64,000 bases of DNA, from assembly GCF_000934755.1 (NCBI RefSeq), contig NZ_KN882175.1, positions 517,736-581,735 of the forward strand, in the 5' to 3' direction. Made by a program: the position numbers and the translations under genes. Numbering within the stretch: the stretch's first letter is position 1; every line of letters begins with the position of its first letter. This DNA comes from Desulfonatronovibrio magnus (GTDB lineage: Bacteria > Desulfobacterota > Desulfovibrionia > Desulfovibrionales > Desulfonatronovibrionaceae). The notes beneath the pieces are model-generated. The model was not told the origin of the DNA. It ran no database searches and worked only from the letters and a program-made list of their open reading frames with translations. Of the stretch, positions 46,858-55,144 are shown one piece after another.

Positions 46858-48046
46858 ATTCCAACCTCGGCTGTGAAGTAGACAGGCTCGGAGGCCAGAC
46901 TATCTCCTGCTGACCTCTTTGCCACTGAACAGTAAAAGGTACATGTCTGATCTGGGCCCCCCTGTAATTCACTCCGTAGCGGCCAAGAACAGTAAATGCC
47001 CTTTTTTGTGCCAGTACCTCGCGCAATTGCTGCAAATCAAAACTGCCGCTTGTTTCCATGGCTCTAACCATCAGCTGACCTGCCGCATATGCCGTAGCTG
47101 CGTGATAGTTGGGAGCCTGACCGTAACTCAGCTCAAAGTCTGCGTTAAAGCGGTGCACTCCAGGATATACTAAATTTGAATGATAACGCCATATGGCTGT
47201 GGAAAATGTATTTTCACTGAGCTCTCTTAGATTTTCATAATATGCGTCACTAACCGGACCCACTGTGGAATAGTATGCTGCAGGTTTATAATCTGCATCC
47301 AGGATGGCCCTGCGCATCATGACGGAAGCCTCAAAATAGCCGAACTTCATAAGTGCTTGAGCATCCTTTTCCCTTGCCCTGGCTGCCACTGCGACAAACT
47401 CGTCGTAATCAAGCTCCACTTCCTCAAAAATGGTAATATTCATACCCAGGCGCTGGGCCCATTGCAAGGCACCTTGAGCCGCACTTCTGGAAAAAATATC
47501 CGGAGAATTGATCATGGCGATATTTCTTATGTTACGCATGGACATTATCTCTAAAAAACCCTGAGCATATTGATCCGCAGGACTGTATAAGCCAAAGAGA
47601 TACTTATAGCCATGTTCCCACAATGAAGGTGCAGAAGCTCCTGAAGCCAGCACAGGAATTTTATATTCCTCAAAAAGAGGGACAACTGTTTCAGTATGTG
47701 CACTGGAATATGGTCCAAAAACAAAATCAGCCTTGTCCGTGGAGAGCATTTGCTGGTAATGGTCATAAAGTTTTTCAAGACACCCCTGATTATCCAGAAT
47801 GCTGACCTGCACTTGACGGCCCAGAATGCCGCCGGCGGCATTGACGTGTTTTTCCCAGAGAAGAAAGCCCTTTTTCTGCATTGCGCTCATATGGGCATGA
47901 GAACCTGTGAGGTCCAGGCTGACTCCAAACACAACATGTTCAGGCTCTGCAGCAGCCTGAGCATGAGTATTGAATAACCCGGAGATACCGAAAACAATTA
48001 CAAATAAAACCTTTACTAATACAGTAGCGCAAAATCTCGAGCACAT
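46847..48046 (-). CDS. Periplasmic ligand-binding protein of the branched-chain amino acid type
   Basis: This type I periplasmic-binding protein (399 aa) has a signal peptide (VLVKVLFVIVFGISGL, then an AQA-type cleavage site). The mature part begins VVFGVSLDLTGSHA and continues with HVNAAGGILGRQV and DFVFGPYSS, as in LivJ/AmiC-like proteins. No ABC permease or ATPase genes are near; it overlaps the hybrid kinase, so it is more likely a sensor subunit than a transporter component. A GGGGGGAT stretch precedes ATG 48046; an ATG at 48064 is possible. Confidence 0.9.
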   Translation of the reverse strand: MCSRFCATVLVKVLFVIVFGISGLFNTHAQAAAEPEHVVFGVSLDLTGSHAHMSAMQKKGFLLWEKHVNAAGGILGRQVQVSILDNQGCLEKLYDHYQQMLSTDKADFVFGPYSSAHTETVVPLFEEYKIPVLASGASAPSLWEHGYKYLFGLYSPADQYAQGFLEIMSMRNIRNIAMINSPDIFSRSAAQGALQWAQRLGMNITIFEEVELDYDEFVAVAARAREKDAQALMKFGYFEASVMMRRAILDADYKPAAYYSTVGPVSDAYYENLRELSENTFSTAIWRYHSNLVYPGVHRFNADFELSYGQAPNYHAATAYAAGQLMVRAMETSGSFDLQQLREVLAQKRAFTVLGRYGVNYRGAQIRHVPFTVQWQRGQQEIVWPPSLSTSQPRLEYGR

Positions 48047-48153
48047 GTTTGATCCCCCCGGCATTGCTTACAAACAATATCACATTCTGCAGCCAATATA
48101 TCCGCTCAATGTTGTGCATAAAGCATTAAACACTTTTTGACACAAAATCATAC

Positions 48154-48183
48154 TTGACCTTGCTTGGATGAAAATTCTATACA
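48154..48183 (+). promoter_or_regulatory. Sigma-70-type promoter for upp
   Basis: TTGACC (48154-48159) and TATACA (48178-48183) are separated by 18 bp and lie about 55 bp upstream of the upp start. Confidence 0.5.
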
Positions 48184-48237
48184 AACATAATTTTGTTTTA
48201 AAATCCAGTAGCAATTTATCCCAAAAGGAGGTTTTCC

Positions 48238-48864
48238 TTGGCTGTTCACGTGGTTGATCACCCTTTAGTCCGGCACAAACTCGGCTTGATTCGCCAAAAC
48301 GATGTTGGCACTAACAACTTTCGTGCCTTATGCCTTGAATTGACTCGTTTTTTATTCTATGAAGCCACTAAAGATCTTGAACTGGAGTCCAAAACAGTAC
48401 AGGGCTGGGCCGGTCCGGTTCCAGTCCAATCCGTCAAAGGCAAAAAAATAACTCTGGTGCCCATCTTGAGGGCTGGACTGGGTATGCTTGACGGTGCCTT
48501 AGATCTCATACCCGGAGCCAAGGTAAGCGTGGTAGGCTTTTACCGCAACGAAGAAACTCTTGAACCGGTTAAATATTATGTGAAACTGGCTTCAGACATT
48601 GCCAACCGGACAGCCATCATACTTGACCCCATGCTGGCTACCGGAGGAACCCTGCTGGCCACTATAGATCTGCTCAAGTCTTCGGGATGCCGTACCATCA
48701 AGGGAGTATTTCTAGTGGCTGCTCCTGAGGGCCTGGCAAAGGTAACCGACAAGCACCCTGACATTGATATTTACCTTGCTGCAATAGACGAGAAACTCAA
48801 TGCTCAGGGCTACATTCTTCCTGGACTTGGGGACGCTGGGGATAGAATCTTTGGTACAAAATAG
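48238..48864 (+). CDS. upp: Uracil phosphoribosyltransferase
   Basis: Upp makes UMP from uracil and PRPP. The 208 residues include the family signature [11 protein letters not shown] near residue 78 and the PRPP loop [11 protein letters not shown] near residue 129. The uracil-binding C-terminus ends in [12 protein letters not shown]. The start is TTG, supported by a perfect AAGGAGG six bases upstream and by the N-terminus VHVVDHPLV. The uracil permease gene follows after a terminator. Confidence 0.96.
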   Translation: MAVHVVDHPLVRHKLGLIRQNDVGTNNFRALCLELTRFLFYEATKDLELESKTVQGWAGPVPVQSVKGKKITLVPILRAGLGMLDGALDLIPGAKVSVVGFYRNEETLEPVKYYVKLASDIANRTAIILDPMLATGGTLLATIDLLKSSGCRTIKGVFLVAAPEGLAKVTDKHPDIDIYLAAIDEKLNAQGYILPGLGDAGDRIFGTK

Positions 48865-48892
48865 GCGCTTTTTTCAAGGCGCCTGTTTTTTT
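48863..48892 (+). terminator. Rho-independent terminator after upp
   Basis: AGGCGC pairs with GCGCCT around a T-rich 10-nt loop, followed by GTTTTTTTG. It begins inside the upp stop codon and may only attenuate read-through to uraA. Confidence 0.8.
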
Positions 48893-49014
48893 GTAAAACT
48901 TTAGCTTTTTACATGTGCCAGGAAACCGGCCTTTGAAAATTGCATAAAGCTCCACTGTGCTTTTTTCAAATACCGGGCGAACTGCTATTTTTTTAAAAGG
49001 AGATAAAATACAAG

Positions 49015-50265
49015 ATGGACAATTCCACCACCATGCCATACCAACTGCGCATCAAAGACAGCCTGATGGGTGCGCAGATTCTGTTCGTGGCCTTTGGAGC
49101 TCTGGTTCTCGTCCCCCTGCTCACCGGACTTGATCCCAGTGTAGCCCTTTTTACAGCCGGTCTTGGCACCCTGATCTTTCAATTCATAACCGGCAGACAA
49201 ATTCCCATTTTTCTGGCCTCTTCCTTTGCTTTTATCGCTCCTATTATTTATGGAGTACAAACCTGGGGCATTCCTGCCACCATGTGCGGTCTCATGGCTG
49301 CGGGCCTTTTGTATGTACTGCTGAGTATAATCATTTCCCTGCGCGGACCTGGGGTTATTCTTCGCGTTCTGCCTCCCATTGTAACTGGTCCGGTGATAAT
49401 GGTCATAGGCCTGGTCCTTGCACCTGTGGCGGTCAACATGGCCCTTGGTAAAACAGGAGACGGTTCTGTTCAGTTAGTTCCGGAAACAACAGCACTGATC
49501 ATATCCATGCTTTCTCTTGGAGTAACCATAGCTGTTTCAATATTTGCAAAGGGAATTATCAGGCTGATTCCCATACTTGCCGGGATCATGGTTGGATACG
49601 CAGTCTGTATTCCTCTTGGGCTGGTAGACTTTTCACCTGTCAGGGAAGCGTCCTGGATTGCTGTCCCCAATTTCACCTTTCCTGAATGGAACTGGCACGC
49701 CATCCTGTTCATAGTGCCTGTGGCCATTGCACCAGCCATTGAACATTTTGGAGACATTATGGCCATCAGCTCTGTAACTGGCAAAAACTATATTGAAAAG
49801 CCCGGCATCAATAAAACACTTCTTGGGGATGGTGTTGCTACTTCAGTAGCCTCCATGCTGGGCGGACCTCCAAATACCACTTACTCTGAAGTTACAGGGG
49901 CTGTAGCCCTGCTTAAAATATTCAATGTGGGAGTAATGACATGGGCTGCTATCTTCGCCATTTTACTGGCCTTTGTGGCCAAATTGGGCGCACTTCTTTC
50001 CACTATTCCGGTTCCGGTCATGGGTGGAATCATGATCCTGCTTTTCGGGGCCATCATGGTTGTGGGAATTGGCAGTCTGGTTCGGGCCGGGGTTGACATG
50101 ATGCAGCCCAGAAACATGGCCATAGCCGCTGTTATTGTTGTTTTTGGAATTGGCGGAATGTCATTTTCTGCCGGAGAATTCTCATTGCAGGGTATTGGAC
50201 TGGCCGGAATAGTCGGGGTTGTTCTGAATCTGGTCCTGCCGAGAAAACAGGCAATAGCTGATTAG
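49015..50265 (+). CDS. uraA: Uracil permease (NCS2 family)
   Basis: This 416-residue uracil:proton symporter has 12-14 membrane segments. NCS2 landmarks are AFGALVLVPLLTGLDPSVALFT near the N-terminus, the substrate-site acid in APAIEHFGDIMAI near residue 243, and the GGPPNTTYSEVTG motif near residue 283. GGAG lies 11 bases before the ATG. With upp 150 bp upstream it forms a uracil salvage pair. Confidence 0.94.
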   Translation: MDNSTTMPYQLRIKDSLMGAQILFVAFGALVLVPLLTGLDPSVALFTAGLGTLIFQFITGRQIPIFLASSFAFIAPIIYGVQTWGIPATMCGLMAAGLLYVLLSIIISLRGPGVILRVLPPIVTGPVIMVIGLVLAPVAVNMALGKTGDGSVQLVPETTALIISMLSLGVTIAVSIFAKGIIRLIPILAGIMVGYAVCIPLGLVDFSPVREASWIAVPNFTFPEWNWHAILFIVPVAIAPAIEHFGDIMAISSVTGKNYIEKPGINKTLLGDGVATSVASMLGGPPNTTYSEVTGAVALLKIFNVGVMTWAAIFAILLAFVAKLGALLSTIPVPVMGGIMILLFGAIMVVGIGSLVRAGVDMMQPRNMAIAAVIVVFGIGGMSFSAGEFSLQGIGLAGIVGVVLNLVLPRKQAIAD

Positions 50266-50343
50266 ATACTGAAGGTTGATAGGCTGTAACTAAAAAAACT
50301 CAAGACATTTTTTAAATCAGAAATACCAATGTGCAATGCCGTG

Positions 50344-50412
50344 AGCCTTCAGCCTTCAGCCTTCAGCCTTCAGTCTTCAGCCTTCAGTCTTTATGCTTCA
50401 GCCTTTATTCTT
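50344..50412. repeat. Degenerate 7-bp tandem array H6
   Basis: About nine heptamers, mostly exact CTTCAGC copies with some CTTCAGT, lie between the convergent uraA and permease genes and almost touch the permease stop codon at 50419. Confidence 0.82.
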
Positions 50413-50418
50413 GAACGT

Positions 50419-51507
50419 TCAATCTGCGGCTTCCTCATCAGCCAGATCATTTAAATCTGCATGGACCTGTTTTGGCCAGGCGCGGATAACAGCCTGAACC
50501 AGGGTTGCAAGAGGTATGGCAAAAAAGATGCCCCAGAATCCCCACAGACCTCCAAACACAAGGATTGCAGCAATTACACCTACAGGATGAATATCCACTA
50601 CCTCAGCCAGAAGAAGAGGGGCCAGAACATTGCCATCCAGCATCTGAATAATGGCATAAACAATAAGAACCCAGACAAATTCTGAACCCAGCCCCCATTG
50701 AAAATACGCCACCAGGGCAACTGGTACCGTAGCCACTGCAGCCCCCACATAGGGTATGAGCACTGAAAAGCCCACTATGGCTCCAAGAAGAACAGCATAC
50801 TGTAGTTTTAAAATGGTAAATATCAGGTAAGTACAGATCCAGACAATAATAATTTCCCAGGTTTTGCCTCTTATATAGTTGGCAATCTGCATGTTGACGT
50901 CTTCCCACACCTGTACAGCAAGGGAGCGGTCTCTCGGCAGAAATGAAGAAAACCATTCCAGAATTTTTTCTTTATCTTTGAGAAAGAAAAATACCAGCAA
51001 AGGCACAATAACTAAGTAAACCAGCAATGTGATCAGCCCCATCACTGAAGCAACCGATATAGACAATATGTTTTGAGCCAGTTTACCAACTTCGCCTCTG
51101 ATGACTGAAAAAATTTCAAATACCTGTTCTTCCGAAATAAACTTGGGATAATGTTCTGGAAGCTGAAGTAAGAGGTTCTGAGCTTCTGCTATCATCGAGG
51201 GCAACTGCTGCACCAGCTGGGTGATTTGCTTGGTCAGCATGGGAACCAGCCAGAAAAAGGTAAAAAACAGGATCATTACAAAAAACAAAAAAGTAATGAT
51301 GACTGCAAGTAATTGCGGAGCTCCCCTTTTTGTGAACTGCTTGACAACGCCATCCAGCAGGTAGGCAATTATCAGTCCCGCAAAAAAAGGAACGAGCATC
51401 TTGCCCAAAAAATAAATCACTGCAAATCCTGAAAGCAGCAGGACAAGCAGTATAACTACTTGCGGGTTGTTAAACTGGTTTTCAAACCAATTTTTGACTA
51501 ATTGCAT
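50419..51507 (-). CDS. AI-2E family transporter (PerM/DUF20)
   Basis: The 362-residue protein has the family's hydrophobic pattern: two helices at the N-terminus (12-45), one at about 60-85, a soluble stretch, and four or five C-terminal helices with GFSVLIPYVGAAVATVPVA and DGNVLAPLLLAEVVDIHP. Family members export small molecules or act as sodium antiporters, so the autoinducer name is no guide to function. It is transcribed alone. Confidence 0.88.
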   Translation of the reverse strand: MQLVKNWFENQFNNPQVVILLVLLLSGFAVIYFLGKMLVPFFAGLIIAYLLDGVVKQFTKRGAPQLLAVIITFLFFVMILFFTFFWLVPMLTKQITQLVQQLPSMIAEAQNLLLQLPEHYPKFISEEQVFEIFSVIRGEVGKLAQNILSISVASVMGLITLLVYLVIVPLLVFFFLKDKEKILEWFSSFLPRDRSLAVQVWEDVNMQIANYIRGKTWEIIIVWICTYLIFTILKLQYAVLLGAIVGFSVLIPYVGAAVATVPVALVAYFQWGLGSEFVWVLIVYAIIQMLDGNVLAPLLLAEVVDIHPVGVIAAILVFGGLWGFWGIFFAIPLATLVQAVIRAWPKQVHADLNDLADEEAAD

Positions 51508-51599
51508 AAATCCCCCAATACCGTATCAGCTTTGCTCTTTTGAGAAAACATAAGGCAGACATTCCGGCACTGAACTTTTACAAAATATCACAATTCGTA

Positions 51600-51768
51600 A
51601 CAGTTTAGCCATTTGCATGTGGCACGGCTTCCTGCCCGGAGGCATACAGCCCGGAGGGGGACTGGCTCTCCCAGCCCTTGTTTTATTAAGTCTGTGTTTT
51701 ACATCAACAAAAAACAAGGGCTGGGGTGCCTGTCCCCTGCTTACCTTAGAAAAGGGCTAAACTATTAC
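51600..51768. repeat. R1 structured repeat, copy 3 (changed hairpin arms)
   Basis: The orientation is as in copy 2. Outer sequences and the 31-bp module (51627-51657) match the other copies, but the inner arms are CCAGCCCTTGTTTT (51671-51684) and AAAACAAGGGCTGG (51711-51724), a perfect 14-bp stem with different sequence. It ends 22 bp before zupT. Confidence 0.78.
51627..51657 (-). repeat. 31-bp GC-rich module inside R1 copy 3
   Basis: The module is the same sequence as in copy 2 and sits at the same position relative to the GACTGGCTCT segment. Confidence 0.7.
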
Positions 51769-51790
51769 CACAATTCTATCAGGAGTTACC

Positions 51791-52594
51791 ATGTTTGAAG
51801 AAAATATCATGCTCGCTTTTTCCCTGACCCTCTTGGCCGGATTATCCACGGGCATAGGCAGTTTCATTGCTTTTTTCACTAAACATACCAACAAGGCTTT
51901 TTTATCCATAGCCCTGGGTTTTTCCGCCGGAGTCATGATTTATATTTCATTCGTAGAACTCATGCCCGAAGCTTTAGAAATGCTTGAACCTGAGCACGGT
52001 CACAACCTGGCGGCCTGGATCATGACCGCCGGCTTTTTTGCCGGAGTATTCTTCATTGCCGTGATAGACCGTATGGTGCCGGAACATGAGAATCCCCATG
52101 AAGCAAGAAGAGTAGAAGATTTAAATGAAGGTATAGACAGAGGCAAAATGCACAGGATGGGAATTTTTGCTGCCCTGGCCATTGCCATACACAACTTTCC
52201 CGAAGGCATGGCAACCTTTTTTGCCACCCTTGCTGATCCTACTTTGGGAATAGCTATAGCCATCGCCATTGCACTGCACAACATCCCGGAAGGAATTGCC
52301 GTGGCTGTGCCCATTTATTACTCCACTAAAAGCAGAGCCAAGGCATTCTGGCTGTCACTTTCCACCGGTCTGGCCGAACCCCTTGGCGCATTGATCGGCT
52401 TCATGATTTTGCGGCCCTTCATATCTCCCACATCCATGGGCTTTATTTTTGCCTTTATCGCGGGAATAATGGTTTTCATTTCTTTAGATGAACTCTTCCC
52501 CGCAGCCAAGGAGTACGGCAAAGGGCATCTGGCCATCTATGCCCTTATTGCGGGCATGCTGATTATGGCCATTACTCTGCTTTTGCTGATGTGA
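51791..52594 (+). CDS. zupT: Zinc transporter ZupT (ZIP family)
   Basis: This 267-residue inner-membrane importer of zinc and other divalent metals has eight predicted helices. The metal-binding helices are clear as AIHNFPEGMA near residue 132 and ALHNIPEGIAVAVP near residue 157. A histidine/acid-rich loop (HENPHEARRVEDLNEG) lies between helices 3 and 4. AGGAG stands six bases before the ATG. It is preceded by R1 copy 3 and stands alone. No zinc-regulator operator was recognised. Confidence 0.94.
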   Translation: MFEENIMLAFSLTLLAGLSTGIGSFIAFFTKHTNKAFLSIALGFSAGVMIYISFVELMPEALEMLEPEHGHNLAAWIMTAGFFAGVFFIAVIDRMVPEHENPHEARRVEDLNEGIDRGKMHRMGIFAALAIAIHNFPEGMATFFATLADPTLGIAIAIAIALHNIPEGIAVAVPIYYSTKSRAKAFWLSLSTGLAEPLGALIGFMILRPFISPTSMGFIFAFIAGIMVFISLDELFPAAKEYGKGHLAIYALIAGMLIMAITLLLLM

Positions 52595-52621
52595 CAATAA
52601 GCAGGACTTGGGATGGTGGTG

Positions 52622-52876
52622 TTAAATATCGCTGTTTTCCCTTATTTTAACTTCTTCATAAGGAGCAAGAACCTTTCTGTACCATTCCAGCTTGGCATGT
52701 TCCATGGCTGAAGAACACATGCTGATATTCTCATAGCTTTCGCCCATGCGCTCTAAAATAAGCTTTGACAACTTATAAATGCAGTAATTGAGCTCACCCT
52801 GGTTCTGCACCTGGGATGCAAGCTGGCTGATGGCAGAGTCAAATACTTCTCTTCTTGTCTGACTGATATATGGCAA
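52622..52876 (-). CDS. Small DUF6899-like protein
   Basis: The 84-residue protein begins PYISQTRRE, has GELNYCIYKLSKLIL, and ends LEWYRKVLAPYEEVKIRENSDI, a pattern I recall from the small DUF6899 family. The start is TTG with GGAG eight bases upstream. It follows the MoaD-like gene by 5 bp, so the two are co-transcribed. Function is unknown; some relatives are encoded near tungsten or molybdenum enzymes, which is recall rather than evidence here. Confidence 0.7.
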   Translation of the reverse strand: MPYISQTRREVFDSAISQLASQVQNQGELNYCIYKLSKLILERMGESYENISMCSSAMEHAKLEWYRKVLAPYEEVKIRENSDI

Positions 52877-52881
52877 TACTT

Positions 52882-53178
52882 TTACTCCTTCCTGTCTGAC
52901 TTATTATCCCTGATACCCAGCAAAACCCGGTAAGGTCCCGGAGTACCGGGTGGGATCAGTGCTACACGATCATTGTCCTGCAGAGGAATATTCAGAGGCT
53001 GCACCCGACCATTGATAAAAGCAGCCTCTACAAGACTTTTGTCAATACCCAGCCTGGTCAAAAGATGATCTACAGTTTCATTTTCTTCAATTGCCATACA
53101 CTCATCCAGGGCCTTGACGCCCAGCTTATCCAGCTCTGCCTGAAGAAATGAAAATGCTCTGAAACATATGCTTGCCAT
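52882..53178 (-). CDS. MoaD/ThiS-like ubiquitin-fold protein without terminal GG
   Basis: The 98-residue protein has the beta-grasp pattern, with IEENETVDHLLTRLGI, AAFINGRVQPLNIPLQDNDR and VALIPPGTPG. Unlike sulfur-carrier MoaD or ThiS it does not end in Gly-Gly but continues PYRVLLGIRDNKSDRKE. GGAG lies eight bases before ATG 53178. The longer frame to 53298 translates a repeat relic and overlaps the upstream radical SAM gene. It may serve metal-cofactor synthesis or be a scaffold; neither is shown. Confidence 0.75.
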   Translation of the reverse strand: MASICFRAFSFLQAELDKLGVKALDECMAIEENETVDHLLTRLGIDKSLVEAAFINGRVQPLNIPLQDNDRVALIPPGTPGPYRVLLGIRDNKSDRKE

Positions 53179-53204
53179 AAATAACACTCCATGAATCGCA
53201 ACAT

Positions 53205-53253
53205 TTTCGGCCGCTTCTCGCAGGTTCTGTCCCGGTCCACCCGCGGATAAGAA
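53205..53253 (-). repeat. Short relic of a modular repeat unit
   Basis: On the minus strand, directly after the radical SAM stop codon, comes GCTTCTTATCCGCGGGTGG and then a GGGAC-AACCTGCGAG stretch. This is a diverged form of the unit start found at 16707 and elsewhere. Confidence 0.5.
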
Positions 53254-53255
53254 GC

Positions 53256-54908
53256 TCACATAAACTTTTCCATGCCGCAGCGCCTGCATTTCAGGCATCC
53301 TGTATCAGGACAGGGTTTAGTTTGCATAACTCTGAAATATTTTTCCCATTCCTGCATTAGATAAGACTTGCTGACTCCAACATCCAAGCCATCCCAGACA
53401 AAACTCTGATCTAAGGACAAGTCCTGGTCAATGTATTCTTCCATCCTGCCCGGCCATTCCCGCAATGCTTTCTTCCAGCTGCCTGTTTCAGCAGCAAGAA
53501 TGATCAACTCGTATAACTTTTCATCTCCCTTTGACAACAACCCCTGAACCCTTGCAGCAAAGGGCTTTTCCGCCTGAAATCTGAGCCCCTTGTATCCTGT
53601 ACACATTTTTTTAAATATCTTGACCTTTTCATTGAAAAAATTTTCCTTATCCATGCGTGACCATTGCAGAGGAGTCCAGGGTTTGGGTACAAACATGGAC
53701 ACGCTGATATTAATCAGATCCAGGCCCTTATGTCTATTGCCCATTCCTTCTTTTCTAGCCTGATTCAGTCTTTTGAGAAAAACCGACAGATCATTAAAAT
53801 CATCAATTTCTTCTCCTGGCAATCCCAGAATGAAATATAATTTCAGAGTATTGTATCTCTGAGTGCTTAAATTTTTTACAACCTGAAAAAATATATCCTC
53901 ATCAAAATTTTTATTAATTGCTGTTCTGATTCTCTGACTGATCCCCTCCACAGCAAGAGTTATGCTTCTGGCCCCTGCTCTGCGCAAAAACTGAAGAAAA
54001 TCTTCATCCAACCCACTGGCCCGCATGGATGACAGGGAAAACTTTATACCTTTAGAGTAAAGCCAGTGCAAAAAATGCTTTAAGTCCGCCCAGTCTGTAA
54101 GAGCGGTACCAACTAAACCTACCTTTCCAGGAGATTGCTCACGCACCAGTTTTTTTAAATCTTCCAGTCTGGACTGCCTGTGAGGGCGATAAATAAATCC
54201 AGCTGCGCAAAACCTGCACCCATAGGGACACCCTCGATTAACTTCCAGCAGCAGGCTGTCCTTGAAGACTGATGCACCTGAAACAAATGTTGAAAAAGCA
54301 GGTTTTTCAAGGGTTCCTGTCAGGCCCGGCATAATCAGCCTTTTAACAGGAAGTCCAGTTTCAGAAGTAAGTATTCCCGGGAGAGTTTTGACCTGCTCCA
54401 ATGCAGCCTTTGAGCCAAGATTATCTAACCAGCAATCCCTGATTACTCTGGCGGACAAGCTGAACCCTGCCTCGGATTCCCCAACAAAAATAAAGTCAAA
54501 CCCGGGCAATAAAGGATATGGATTGAGAAATGCAACAGGCCCACCTGCCATGATAACAGGCCAGTCACTTCTCTGGTCTGCGTAAAGGGGAATACCCTCA
54601 GCATTTAAAATCTTAATTATATTGGGAAAATCACCTTCAAAATTAAGACTGAAGCATATTAACGGGAACTGCACCAGAGCTCTGCCTGTATCAGGACTGC
54701 AGGCACGGGTCATGTCCTGGCTGAGAAAAAACCTCTGCACATAAAACCCGTCATCAGCTGACAGTTGCTGATAAACCATCTGCCACCCCAGAGTGGACAG
54801 TGCAACGCGCTCCCGTTCTGGAAACACCAGTGCCACTGGCAAACGTCCGCCCCACTCTCCTGCCTCTTTTAAAACACTGCCGGACATATCGTTAGTCCGG
54901 GTGTGCAT
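53256..54908 (-). CDS. Radical SAM protein with B12-binding-like N-terminus
   Basis: The 550-residue protein has an N-terminal region (about 20-200) laid out like a cobalamin-binding Rossmann domain (VIMAGGPVAFLNP, FIFVGESE). The radical SAM core carries CPYGCRFC near residue 228. The C-terminus is cysteine-rich (CPDTGCLKCRRCG), suggesting a zinc or extra iron-sulfur site. It resembles uncharacterised B12-binding radical SAM families. It is followed by the MoaD-like and DUF6899-like genes, perhaps one operon. The start is M1 or M8; neither has a clear ribosome site. Confidence 0.85.
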   Translation of the reverse strand: MHTRTNDMSGSVLKEAGEWGGRLPVALVFPERERVALSTLGWQMVYQQLSADDGFYVQRFFLSQDMTRACSPDTGRALVQFPLICFSLNFEGDFPNIIKILNAEGIPLYADQRSDWPVIMAGGPVAFLNPYPLLPGFDFIFVGESEAGFSLSARVIRDCWLDNLGSKAALEQVKTLPGILTSETGLPVKRLIMPGLTGTLEKPAFSTFVSGASVFKDSLLLEVNRGCPYGCRFCAAGFIYRPHRQSRLEDLKKLVREQSPGKVGLVGTALTDWADLKHFLHWLYSKGIKFSLSSMRASGLDEDFLQFLRRAGARSITLAVEGISQRIRTAINKNFDEDIFFQVVKNLSTQRYNTLKLYFILGLPGEEIDDFNDLSVFLKRLNQARKEGMGNRHKGLDLINISVSMFVPKPWTPLQWSRMDKENFFNEKVKIFKKMCTGYKGLRFQAEKPFAARVQGLLSKGDEKLYELIILAAETGSWKKALREWPGRMEEYIDQDLSLDQSFVWDGLDVGVSKSYLMQEWEKYFRVMQTKPCPDTGCLKCRRCGMEKFM

Positions 54909-55144
54909 TAAAAGCTGAGCACTTTTCGAAACTGTTCACGAAAAAAGTGACCCTTTGGAATCAGCTGCATGATAATACTGTTTTAAATGAAACATTGCCG
55001 GTTAAATAGCTCTAAGCGCAAGCGAGGAACATTCAGCCTGTGATCTTATGCCAGCAGGCCTTTCCTGATGATGAGCCTGCAAGCCGTTAACTCAATTTAC
55101 GCTTGTTTCAATTACCAGCTTGCATGTTTGCATTTTCAAGTCAG

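Noticed and set aside
53179-53298. N-terminal extension of the MoaD-like protein
   Set aside because: It translates the repeat relic and overlaps the radical SAM gene. ATG 53178 has a proper ribosome site.
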